From: Chloroflexota bacterium
GTDB taxonomy: Bacteria; Chloroflexota; Anaerolineae; UBA1429
Assembly: GCA_012515695.1 (NCBI GenBank)
Contig: JAAYXX010000504.1
Coordinates: forward strand, 1-9,556
Length of the DNA: 9,556 nt
Direction of reading: 5' to 3'
In this document: positions 1 to 6,783 of the stretch, one piece after another
How positions within the stretch are numbered: the first letter of the stretch is position 1
Layout of the letters: each line of letters begins with the position of its first letter
Translations under genes and position numbers: made by a program
Notes under the pieces: model-generated
Seen by the model: the letters and a program-made list of their open reading frames with translations, nothing else
The model's database searches: none
Told to the model about the DNA's origin: nothing

Positions 1-2
1 AT

Positions 3-998
3 GGCAATCTGATTCGACATAACGGCTATGACGGCGTGTCGTTGCAGGGGTTGCCGCCCGGAAACGAAGACGTGAATCACCACAACGTTGTGGAGAACAA
101 CCACATCCACTATTGCGGCGAGTTGGTGGGGCATGCGGCGGGCGTACACATCTCGCAGAGTGGCTTTAACGAGATCACGCACAACCATATCCACCACATC
201 CCGCGCTATGGAACCACCATCAAAGGCGTGCGCTATCAGGTGCTCAAGACGCAGGTACCGGGGGTAACCTTTGAGAATCGGCACGATTTCTTGCACTCGC
301 GCAATAATCTGGTTGCGTATAACGATATTCACCACGTGAACCTGGATAGCCAGGACACGGGCGCGATGGAGTCGTGGGGACCTGGCCGGGACAATGTATA
401 CGACCACAACCTGATCCATGAGGTGGGCAACGACCAGTTTGACCTGCAGAGTGGCATGTACCTGGACGATGCCACGGACTATTTCACCGTGACGAACAAC
501 ATCATCTGGGGTGTGGTGGGCACGCAGCACAATCAGTGCGTGTATGCCAAGGGGATTGGCAACAAGTTCATCAACAACGTGTTTGTGGTGGGGCCGACGA
601 ATGGCGCGGGCATTAGTTCGTACTTTATGGCTGATGAGCGCTGCGATCACCACGAGTATGTGCGGAACATTCTGGTGTTCACCGAGCCGACGGCCGCGAT
701 CTATAACTTTTACAACTGGACCAAGGACCGCGTGACGCGGGCCGACGAGAATGTGTTCTGGAAACCAGAGGGCGAGCTGTTCATCAAGATGGCCGGGGAT
801 ACGCTGAGCTATGAGGAGTGGCGCGAACGGGGCTTGGAAAAGCGCAGCGTGGTCGCCGACCCGCTCTTTGTGAACCCGGAGGAGCGAGACTATCACCTGC
901 TCGAAGGCTCTCCCGCTTTCGACCTGGGCATTGAGGATATTGACACGGACGGGATTGGCCTGGAAGACGACTTTCCAGAGAGGTTTGAGCGGGAATAG
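3..998 (+). CDS. Right-handed parallel beta-helix protein, 5'-truncated (possible polysaccharide-active enzyme)
   Basis: The reading frame is open from base 3 to the TAG at 996-998, so the N-terminus lies outside the window; an internal GTG at 36 is not a convincing start. The visible ~331 residues are a run of Asn/His-rich beta-helix rungs: ENNHIHYCG, THNHIHHIPRYG, YNDIHHVN, DHNLIHEVG, NNIIWG and NNVFVV. The C-terminus has a typical closing motif, ADPLF...RDYHLLEGSPAFDLG. This fold is shared by pectate lyases, GH28, alginate lyases and GH141, whose characterised members include an alpha-L-fucosidase acting on pectin side chains. The HNHIHHIPRYG stretch and the fucosidase downstream make a GH141-like enzyme attractive, but that is inference, and no catalytic residues can be assigned here. 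Localisation is unknown because the N-terminus is missing. The aldolase gene starts 65 nt downstream in the same direction and is probably co-transcribed. Confidence 0.85.
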   Translation, partial: GNLIRHNGYDGVSLQGLPPGNEDVNHHNVVENNHIHYCGELVGHAAGVHISQSGFNEITHNHIHHIPRYGTTIKGVRYQVLKTQVPGVTFENRHDFLHSRNNLVAYNDIHHVNLDSQDTGAMESWGPGRDNVYDHNLIHEVGNDQFDLQSGMYLDDATDYFTVTNNIIWGVVGTQHNQCVYAKGIGNKFINNVFVVGPTNGAGISSYFMADERCDHHEYVRNILVFTEPTAAIYNFYNWTKDRVTRADENVFWKPEGELFIKMAGDTLSYEEWRERGLEKRSVVADPLFVNPEERDYHLLEGSPAFDLGIEDIDTDGIGLEDDFPERFERE

Positions 999-1063
999 GG
1001 GTTTTGCTGGGGTATCCTTGCGCCTAAACTGGGCGCTGGAGAAACGATACAGAGAGGAGACAC

Positions 1064-1834
1064 ATGGTACGAGAGAACACTTTGAAGCGCAAACTGCAAA
1101 ACGGCGAAACGGTATTGGGGCCGTTCATGAATTGCAGTTACGGCGCGTTCGTCGAGATTGTCGGTCTGGCGGGCTTTGATTACGCCATCATCGACATGGA
1201 GCATGGGCCGCTGTCCGTTCAGACGGCGGAGGATCTGTGTCGCGCCGCGCAGGGCGTAGGCTTGTCGCCTATCGTGCGGATTCGCAAGAATGATGGGCCG
1301 CAAATTCAGCGGGCGCTGGATATCGGCTCGGCAGGCGTGCAGGTTCCGCAGATCGAGACCAAGGCGGATGCAGAAGCCGTGGTGCGCGGAGCCAAGTATG
1401 TGCCGTATGGCATGCGGGGCCTCTCCTTCTACACTCGCGCCGGAGATTACACCATGTTCGGCGTGCAGGGGTACACCGACAAGCTGAACGATGAGCAGGT
1501 AGTCATCGTGCATGTGGAGGGCAAGCGCGGCCTGGACAACCTGGACGAGATCATCACCGTGCCGCATATTGACGTGATTTTCCTTGGCCCGTATGACATT
1601 TCCCAGTCGTTTGGCATTCCGGGCCAGGTGAATGATCCTCGCGTGGTCGAGGGGATGGAAGTTGCCACGAAAAAGATCCGGGCGGCGGGCAAGGCAGCCG
1701 GTACCTTTGCCGGTGACGTAGCCACGGCCAAACGCTGGATTGACGCAGGCATTCAGTACATCTCTCTGGGCGTGGACGTGGGCATTTTCGCCAAGGCGTG
1801 CCGCGACCTGGTAGAGGGTGTCCGGGGCAAGTAA
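1064..1834 (+). CDS. HpcH/HpaI-family class II aldolase (2-keto-3-deoxy sugar acid aldolase-like)
   Basis: This is a full-length protein of 256 aa, the usual size for the HpcH/HpaI (2,4-dihydroxyhept-2-ene-1,7-dioate / 2-dehydro-3-deoxyglucarate / 2-keto-3-deoxy-L-rhamnonate) aldolases. These are cytoplasmic divalent-metal enzymes that cleave 2-keto-3-deoxy acids to pyruvate and an aldehyde. Visible family motifs are IIDMEHGPLS with the catalytic-type His47, PIVRI with Arg72 (pyruvate carboxylate contact), VPYGMRGLS at 114-121, the metal ligand Glu152 in VHVEG, and Asp178 in FLGPYDIS followed by QSFG. The ATG at 1064 has an AGGAG ribosome site at 1055-1059, 4 nt upstream, and the alignment begins at residue 1. 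The exact substrate cannot be read from sequence. A nearby enolase-superfamily dehydratase candidate and an alpha-L-fucosidase favour a deoxy-sugar-derived keto acid such as 2-keto-3-deoxyfuconate or -rhamnonate (inference). The GKRGLDNLDEI segment replaces the more common ETxxAVxNLDEI wording, a mild divergence. Confidence 0.93.
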   Translation: MVRENTLKRKLQNGETVLGPFMNCSYGAFVEIVGLAGFDYAIIDMEHGPLSVQTAEDLCRAAQGVGLSPIVRIRKNDGPQIQRALDIGSAGVQVPQIETKADAEAVVRGAKYVPYGMRGLSFYTRAGDYTMFGVQGYTDKLNDEQVVIVHVEGKRGLDNLDEIITVPHIDVIFLGPYDISQSFGIPGQVNDPRVVEGMEVATKKIRAAGKAAGTFAGDVATAKRWIDAGIQYISLGVDVGIFAKACRDLVEGVRGK

Positions 1835-1852
1835 TTGATCGAGGCTGATTCA

Positions 1853-1893
1853 CCGAGGGGGTTGCGGGATGTTGTAGCGCGCAGTCCCCTCGG
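1853..1893 (+). terminator. Possible weak hairpin terminator after the aldolase gene
   Basis: CCGAGGGG at 1853-1860 pairs perfectly with CCCCTCGG at 1886-1893, an 8-bp G+C-rich stem with a 25-nt loop, starting 18 nt after the aldolase stop codon. No run of T follows (the next bases are GGGCTTGTTCTC), so this is not a canonical intrinsic terminator. It may instead mark the transcript end by a Rho-type mechanism, or simply be part of the repeat-rich gap. Confidence 0.3.
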
Positions 1894-2000
1894 GGGCTTG
1901 TTCTCGCTGGGCCTGGCCCATTATTGCTGCGGTCCGGATTAGCAGCGGATGGGGAATCTGCTCCCAGAATCACCCTCGTCCTAGCTCTCACCCGCGGCAA

Positions 2001-2117
2001 GCTCCCTCGCCCTTTGGGAGCATCGGCAAGATGCCGCCTTCTCCCCCTGGAAGGGGATTGGACCGCCGCCATCCTTGGCGGCTTACTATTATGCCGGCTG
2101 GAAGCCGGCGGTCCAAT
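2001..2117. repeat. Palindromic dispersed repeat: hairpin-dense element with two inner hairpins inside an 11-bp outer stem
   Basis: The gap 1835-2170 has no credible gene; its main content is this element. The outer arms ATTGGACCGCC (2057-2067) and GGCGGTCCAAT (2107-2117) are perfect 11-bp inverted repeats. Inside, GCCGCCA/TGGCGGC (2065-2071 with 2076-2082, loop TCCT) and GCCGGC/GCCGGC (2093-2098 with 2104-2109, loop TGGAA) form two hairpins, giving a cruciform or cloverleaf. The first inner hairpin overlaps the outer left arm by three bases, so the two folds compete slightly. Three further hairpins sit just upstream: GCTCCC/GGGAGC (2001-2006/2016-2021), CGGCA/TGCCG (2024-2028/2032-2036) and TCCCC/GGGGA (2042-2046/2053-2057). 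A near copy of the left half recurs at 9487-9513. The organisation resembles REP/BIME-type palindromic repeats mobilised by RAYT transposases; no transposase gene is visible here. Confidence 0.75.
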
Positions 2118-2170
2118 GAGTAGGCGCGCAGGCACGTGGTGGCACGAGCATTACTGTAAAGGGGGCCACG

Positions 2171-4405
2171 ATGCACAACTCGTTATTTATTCGCGACAGG
2201 CTAAGGCAGACCAACGCGGACCCGATGCGGCTAGAGCGGCGCGATCCCCACCGGCTGGTGGCCCCAGACCCCGCTGCCAGGGCGGCAGAGGGAGAATTTG
2301 CGCTGGCCGGTGCGTGGCAGTTGAGCGCCGAGGGACTGGATGCCGCTGTGGGCCGCCTGTTGGTGGACGACGTGGCCGATTTCCTCCGGCGCATGGGTGT
2401 GCAGACTGGCGACGGGGGAACTGGTCAAGTGCAGTTCGCTCTGGCCGCCGACTTGGGCGAGCGCGATTGCCGCCTGCGTTGCCAGCCGGGCCGGATCACC
2501 GTGGAAGGGGGCGGTGTGGCCGGGCTGTGGGCAGGGGTGGCCTGGCTGGAATGGGAGATGCGCTGTCGGCGCGGGCCGATTTTGCCCGTGGGCGAGGTGG
2601 AGCGGCGAGCGGCGTGGCCGGTGCAGATCAGTCAGGGGCCGTGGGGCGGCAACTATTCCGTGCCCGATTTCAGCCCGGAATATCTGAGCGATGACGCCTT
2701 TCGCCTGTATGCCCACTATGGCGTCAACAGCATGATGATTTACGGCGATTTGCTGTGCTACGTGCAGAGCGATATTTTCCCCGAACTGAACACCCCCGAT
2801 TACGCGCACAACATGGCGATGCTCAAGGATGCCGCCGAACGAGCGGCCCGCTATGGTGTGCGCTTTAGCTATGTGGTGGTTGGCCCCAAGCTAGGCCGCG
2901 ATCACCCGCTGTTTCAGCGGTTGCCGGAGGTGCGCGGGACAGGGTTCGACCGGGGAACCGGCGGGCTGCATTTCCTCTGTTCCAGCCATGAGCTATGCCT
3001 GGACTTTTATCGGGAGACGTTCTCGCGGCTCTTTGGTCAGGTGCCGCAACTCGCCGGGCTGATCCTGATTGTGGCGGAAGAGTCGTTCTATCATTGCCAT
3101 ATGTGGCGCGGACAGGTCCAGGAGATGTGTCCTCGTTGCGGGCAAAAGACAAATGTCGAGGTGCTCACCAACCTGCTGGGCGTGATTGACGACGCGGTCA
3201 AGGCTGGGCAACCCGACGCTTGGGTGGCGACGTGGGTGTACAATACGCAGCCCTTCGCGGGGGGCGCACTGGACGAGTTTATCCGCCGCTTGCCCCCGAA
3301 CGTGATCATAGATCACCAGATCGAGAAGAACCACGTGCTTGCCAAGGACGGCTACCGCAAACAGATTTGGGATTACAGCATTGACTTTACCGGCCCCTCG
3401 GACGAGTTGCTGCACATTGCCGCCACGGTGCGCGATAGCGGCCACCGCCAGTTCATCAAGTCCGAGACCGGCATTGGCCTGGAGACGTTCCAGTTCCCGT
3501 ATGTGCCCGCCATGCAACGCCTGGCGGAAAAGTGGCAGCACGTGCGAGATGTGCGTCCCGCCGGGGTGCAACAGTCGTGGCTATTCTTTGGCATGTTCGG
3601 CTCGCGGGCGGAGGAACTGGGCCTGTGGGCGGCATATGCCCCCGAGATGCCCCGCGACGCCTTTTTGCGACGCATCGCCAGTCGAGATTTCGGCCCGCGT
3701 GCCGCCGACCTCGTGGTCGCCTCGTGGGGGAGCATGAGCCGGGCGATGGGGCATTTGCCCTGTATCTGTTTGCAGACATACTATATCGGTCCCAGCTTCC
3801 TGGGGCCAGCGCACCCGCTCGTTCCGGCCAAGGGGGCCGCCGTGCCAAGAGTATTTGACGCGTACCTGTTCTACCTGCAAGAGGGGGAGGAGACTTTTTC
3901 CCGCAAGCAGATTGAAGAGGCCCGCACATCGTTGGTGATGGCCGACCTGCCCGAAACGGCGCGCAGCGTGGCGATGGACTGGGATGCCCCCTCGGATGGA
4001 TGGGACATTGTCATTCGCGAGTATGCTATCGCCAGCGCCGAGGCCGAAGAAGCCTGGAAAAAGCTGCGCCTGGTTGCAACGTTGGGCGAAACCGATTCGG
4101 ACAGGGCGCGCCTGCGCGACGAGCTTTTGTTGACCGAGTTGGTCTACAGGACGCTGGTAAGCTGTGAGAACACGGTGCGCTTTTTGCAGGCCCGGCGGGA
4201 TTGGGAAGAGCGGGGGGATCAGGCGGCCAGGGCGGAGATGGATCGGGTGGCCCGGCAAGAGCGGCAGAACGCTCTGGACGCCGTACACATTTACGCAGAG
4301 GCTCCGTGGCTGGATATCGCCGAGCGCACGGACGGCATTTTCAACCCTTGCGCCGAGATGATCGCGGCCAAGGTGGCCTGGATTGACGAGTTCCTTGCCG
4401 GTTGA
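2171..4405 (+). CDS. Glycoside-hydrolase-like protein (GH20/GH67-type N-terminal domain plus TIM barrel), family not assigned
   Basis: This is a complete 744-aa protein. The start ATG at 2171 has AAAGGGGG at 2158-2165, 5 nt upstream. Residues ~40-135 look like the small alpha/beta domain preceding the barrel in GH20, GH67 and DUF4838-type proteins; it ends with a segment RITVEGGGVAGLWAGVAWLE (108-127), the place where those families have 'I.G....G...G...L'. A TIM-barrel-like region follows (~150-480), including HYGVNSMMIYGD (182-193), LILIVAEESFYHCH (297-310), a CPRC pair (Cys320, Cys323), WVATWVYN (351-358) and FIKSETGIG (428-436). Glu303/Glu304 and Glu432 are candidate catalytic acids by position only. 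The C-terminal ~200 residues are largely helical and charged (roughly 575-744). There is no signal peptide, so it is probably cytoplasmic. It heads the four-gene run. A glycosidase acting on imported oligosaccharides is likely; the specificity, and even hydrolytic activity, are unproven. Confidence 0.72.
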   Translation: MHNSLFIRDRLRQTNADPMRLERRDPHRLVAPDPAARAAEGEFALAGAWQLSAEGLDAAVGRLLVDDVADFLRRMGVQTGDGGTGQVQFALAADLGERDCRLRCQPGRITVEGGGVAGLWAGVAWLEWEMRCRRGPILPVGEVERRAAWPVQISQGPWGGNYSVPDFSPEYLSDDAFRLYAHYGVNSMMIYGDLLCYVQSDIFPELNTPDYAHNMAMLKDAAERAARYGVRFSYVVVGPKLGRDHPLFQRLPEVRGTGFDRGTGGLHFLCSSHELCLDFYRETFSRLFGQVPQLAGLILIVAEESFYHCHMWRGQVQEMCPRCGQKTNVEVLTNLLGVIDDAVKAGQPDAWVATWVYNTQPFAGGALDEFIRRLPPNVIIDHQIEKNHVLAKDGYRKQIWDYSIDFTGPSDELLHIAATVRDSGHRQFIKSETGIGLETFQFPYVPAMQRLAEKWQHVRDVRPAGVQQSWLFFGMFGSRAEELGLWAAYAPEMPRDAFLRRIASRDFGPRAADLVVASWGSMSRAMGHLPCICLQTYYIGPSFLGPAHPLVPAKGAAVPRVFDAYLFYLQEGEETFSRKQIEEARTSLVMADLPETARSVAMDWDAPSDGWDIVIREYAIASAEAEEAWKKLRLVATLGETDSDRARLRDELLLTELVYRTLVSCENTVRFLQARRDWEERGDQAARAEMDRVARQERQNALDAVHIYAEAPWLDIAERTDGIFNPCAEMIAAKVAWIDEFLAG

Positions 4406-4452
4406 TCGGCAGCCGACAGCCGGTATGCTTGCGCTGCTACACACGCTATGCC

Positions 4453-4458
4453 AGGAGG
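4453..4458 (+). promoter_or_regulatory. Ribosome binding site fixing the start of the first URO-D-like gene
   Basis: AGGAGG lies 6 nt upstream of the ATG at 4465. It selects that ATG over an in-frame TTG at 4402 that would overlap the end of the preceding gene and add 21 residues unlike any family N-terminus. Confidence 0.8.
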
Positions 4459-4464
4459 CACACA

Positions 4465-5592
4465 ATGAATAACCGCGAACGCTTGCAGGCCATTCTGCGG
4501 GGCGAATCCCCGGACCGCATCCCGTGGATTCCTCGCGTGTTGCTCTGGTACAACGCCAGAGTGCATAACAACACCATGCCCGCGCAATGGGAAGGGTTGT
4601 CGCTGCGCGAGTTTGAGCATGCTCTGGGGATCGGGACGCCCGCCCGCGACGGACGCATTATGCGTACCGTGCAAGAGGGGGTCGAGACGGTGCACCGCAC
4701 AGAGGGCGGACGTAGTATCACCGAGTATCACACGCCCGTGGGCAGCCTCCGCACCGTGGTCCACTTCTCCGAGACGCTCAATGCCCAGGCGATGGGTGGC
4801 CGCGTGGAGGAATACCCGCTCAAGACGGCGGCAGATTATCGCGTGTGGGAGTGGATTGTCGAGCATACCCGCTGGGAGCCGGATTACGCCGCATACGAGG
4901 CGTATGACGCCGAGATCGGTGGGGATGGCTTGCCGATGGTATCCGTGGGGGATGTGCCCCTGCACAACTGGATGCTGAATCTGGCGGGGTATGACCACGC
5001 ATTCTACCACCTGGCCGACTATACCAAAGAGGTCGAACACCTGCTCGGCGTGATGACCGAAGTCGAGCGCGAGCGGTTCTGGCCGGTGGTCGCCAATTCC
5101 CCGGCGGAGTTGATCTTGCACGGCGTGCATCTGTCCTCGGCCTTTACCCCGCCGCCTCTGTTCAAAAAGTACATCCTGCCCTACTATGAAGAGTTTATGC
5201 CTGTGGCGCACGATGCGGGCAAGGCCGTGGCGCTGCACGCCGACAATGACACCTCGCTGATCGCCGAGATGATCGAGCAGGCGGGGTGGGATATGGCAGA
5301 GTGCTTTGTGACAGCTCCGATGGTGCCGTTCACGCTAGAGCGGGCGCGCCAGGTGTGGGGGAACCGCGTGATCATCTGGGGCGGGCTGCCCTCGCTGATG
5401 ATGGCCCCCAGCGTATCGGAGGAGGATTTCCGGGCGTACATGCACAACCTGCTCGACGTCATCGCGCCAGGGGATGCGTTCATCCTGGGTGTGGCCGACA
5501 ATGTGATGCCCGACTCGGTGATTGAGCGAGTCCTCTGGGTGACAGAACTGTTGGAGAAACGCGGGCAGTATCCGATTGCCAAACGCGGCTGA
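4465..5592 (+). CDS. Uroporphyrinogen decarboxylase (URO-D)/MtaA-CmuA-like protein, paralog 1
   Basis: This 375-aa protein opens with MNNRERLQAILRGESPDRIP, the classic N-terminus of the URO-D superfamily, which includes HemE and the cobamide-dependent methyltransferases MtaA, MtbA and CmuA. Later landmarks are VGDVPLHNWM (161-170), LHGVHLSSAFTPPPLFKKYILPYYEEF (218-244), the beta-strand AVALHADND (255-262), AECF (278-281) and VIIWGGLPS (302-310). It is unlikely to be HemE: the context is sugar catabolism, and the HemE substrate motif near the N-terminus is not evident. In MtaA-type methyltransferases zinc is held by an H-x-C...C pattern; here His258 is kept but the Cys position reads Asp260, with Cys280 as a possible further ligand. 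Metal binding or methyl transfer is therefore uncertain. It lies 59 nt after the GH-like gene and 22 nt before the enolase-superfamily gene, so it is almost certainly in their operon. Cytoplasmic; true reaction unknown. Confidence 0.85.
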   Translation: MNNRERLQAILRGESPDRIPWIPRVLLWYNARVHNNTMPAQWEGLSLREFEHALGIGTPARDGRIMRTVQEGVETVHRTEGGRSITEYHTPVGSLRTVVHFSETLNAQAMGGRVEEYPLKTAADYRVWEWIVEHTRWEPDYAAYEAYDAEIGGDGLPMVSVGDVPLHNWMLNLAGYDHAFYHLADYTKEVEHLLGVMTEVERERFWPVVANSPAELILHGVHLSSAFTPPPLFKKYILPYYEEFMPVAHDAGKAVALHADNDTSLIAEMIEQAGWDMAECFVTAPMVPFTLERARQVWGNRVIIWGGLPSLMMAPSVSEEDFRAYMHNLLDVIAPGDAFILGVADNVMPDSVIERVLWVTELLEKRGQYPIAKRG

Positions 5593-5602
5593 CGAGCAGC
5601 CT

Positions 5603-5607
5603 GGAGG
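5603..5607 (+). promoter_or_regulatory. Ribosome binding site fixing the start of the enolase-superfamily gene
   Basis: GGAGG sits 7 nt before the ATG at 5615, within the 22-nt gap after the URO-D-like stop. It favours MKITDVEI... as the true N-terminus over an in-frame TTG at 5576 that lies inside the upstream gene. Confidence 0.78.
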
Positions 5608-5614
5608 GGGGACC

Positions 5615-6739
5615 ATGAAGATCACGGACGTAGAAATCATCTGTTTCGGCTATCGCTCGCGGCTGGTGGCGGACCGGGAGGGCCACTCGCACCCGGGGCC
5701 AGAGCACGACGCGCAGATGTCATTGACGCGCATTGTCACCGACGAGGGGGTGGACGGCTATTGCTTTGGCGGCTCCCCGGCTGCGCTGGACGCGGTGCGC
5801 GGGGCCATCGTGGGCGAAGACCCGTTGCAGCGAGAGCGCATCTGGCAGCGGCTCCGCAATTTCCAGCGGTTGAACCAGACCCTCTATAGCGACCAGCAGA
5901 TCAGCGTTATTGACCAGGCACTGTGGGACCTGGCCGGGCGGTATACGGGTTTGCCGGTATACAAGTTGATGGGAGGCTATCGGGACGTAGTGCCCGCCTA
6001 TGCCAGCACGATGGTGGGGGACGATATCCCCGGTGGCCTGGATACGCCGGAGCATTACGCCGATTTCGCCGAAGCGTGCATCGCTCAGGGGTATCCGGCG
6101 CTCAAGCTGCACACCTGGATGCCGCCGTATGGCCGCGATCCCAAGCGCGACGTGGCCGCTTGCGCGGCGGTACGCAAGCGCGTGGGGCCAGATATCCCGC
6201 TGATGCTCGACTCGCACCACGATTACAGCCGGAAAGAGGCGCTGTACATCGGGCGGGCGCTGGAAGAACTCGATTTTCACTGGTTCGAGGAGCCGATGAA
6301 CGAGGCCAGCATGTCGTCGTACATCTGGCTGACGGAGCAGTTGGACATAACCGTAGTGGGGCCAGAGACGGCGGGCGGCATGTTCTATACGCGAGCCGAG
6401 TGGATTGTGAACCATGCTTCGGATGTCAGCCGGTACAACGTTTCGCTGGGCGGGTTGACGGCCATGATGAAAGCGGTCCATCTGTGCGAGGCGCACGGGG
6501 TAGGGCTGGAGGTGCATGGCGGCGGGCATGGCAACCTGCACGCGCTCGGTGCTATGGGAATCGCGGGGGAATACTATGAGCGGGGCTTGCTCCATCCCTT
6601 CTACGATTATGAGGCGAGCCAACCCTGGTTCAACACCCGCGTGGATGCCATTGACTCGCAGGGGAACATCCATCTGCCGCAGACGCCCGGCCTGGGGTTG
6701 GATATCAACTGGGACTATATCAACACCCACCGCCTGTAG
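5615..6739 (+). CDS. Enolase-superfamily protein, mandelate racemase/muconate lactonizing enzyme type; probable sugar-acid dehydratase
   Basis: This 374-aa protein has the family's usual length and two-domain layout: an N-terminal capping domain beginning MKITDVEI (~1-130), then the barrel. The Mg2+ ligands are clear: Asp199 (LMLDSHHD), Glu225 (WFEEPM) and Glu251 (VGPETAGG), spaced 26 and 26 residues apart exactly as in mandelate racemase. His301 (LEVHGGGHGN) falls at the catalytic His position, 50 residues after the last ligand. Two positions are atypical. The second-strand K-x-K motif reads K164-L-H166. The residue aligning by spacing with the Asp of the His-Asp dyad is Tyr274, followed by Asn275 (SRYNVSLGGLT). 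Most members with this metal site and an acid-sugar context dehydrate aldonates to 2-keto-3-deoxy acids, which would feed the HpcH-type aldolase nearby; fuconate or rhamnonate fits the fucosidase (inference). Racemase or epimerase activity is an alternative. Cytoplasmic; 22 nt after one URO-D-like gene and 44 nt before the other. Confidence 0.9.
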   Translation: MKITDVEIICFGYRSRLVADREGHSHPGPEHDAQMSLTRIVTDEGVDGYCFGGSPAALDAVRGAIVGEDPLQRERIWQRLRNFQRLNQTLYSDQQISVIDQALWDLAGRYTGLPVYKLMGGYRDVVPAYASTMVGDDIPGGLDTPEHYADFAEACIAQGYPALKLHTWMPPYGRDPKRDVAACAAVRKRVGPDIPLMLDSHHDYSRKEALYIGRALEELDFHWFEEPMNEASMSSYIWLTEQLDITVVGPETAGGMFYTRAEWIVNHASDVSRYNVSLGGLTAMMKAVHLCEAHGVGLEVHGGGHGNLHALGAMGIAGEYYERGLLHPFYDYEASQPWFNTRVDAIDSQGNIHLPQTPGLGLDINWDYINTHRL

Positions 6740-6769
6740 GCACGCGGGCGGTTTTCACTATCTTGCCTG

Positions 6770-6775
6770 AGGAGG
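6770..6775 (+). promoter_or_regulatory. Ribosome binding site fixing the start of the second URO-D-like gene
   Basis: AGGAGG at 8 nt before the ATG at 6784 is an almost ideal Shine-Dalgarno site. An in-frame TTG at 6763 lies upstream of this site and has no ribosome site of its own, so the ATG is preferred. Confidence 0.8.
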
Positions 6776-6783
6776 ATATACCG

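Noticed and set aside
1924..2694. + strand open frame through the repeat gap into the GH-like gene
   Set aside because: It crosses the palindromic repeat and overlaps the GH-like gene in another frame; its Gly/Arg-rich translation has no domain signal.
4402..4464. Extension of the first URO-D-like protein to a TTG at 4402
   Set aside because: The AGGAGG at 4453-4458 and the family N-terminus MNNRERLQAIL fix the start at 4465.
4465..5592. Assignment as the haem enzyme HemE
   Set aside because: Only the superfamily opening motif is shared. The setting is sugar catabolism, and the later metal-type motif follows the methyltransferase-like branch, though altered.
5720..6730. Long open frame on the minus strand opposite the enolase-superfamily gene (336 codons)
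   Set aside because: It has the same antisense-shadow composition and no recognisable domain; the + strand gene has clear metal ligands and a ribosome site.
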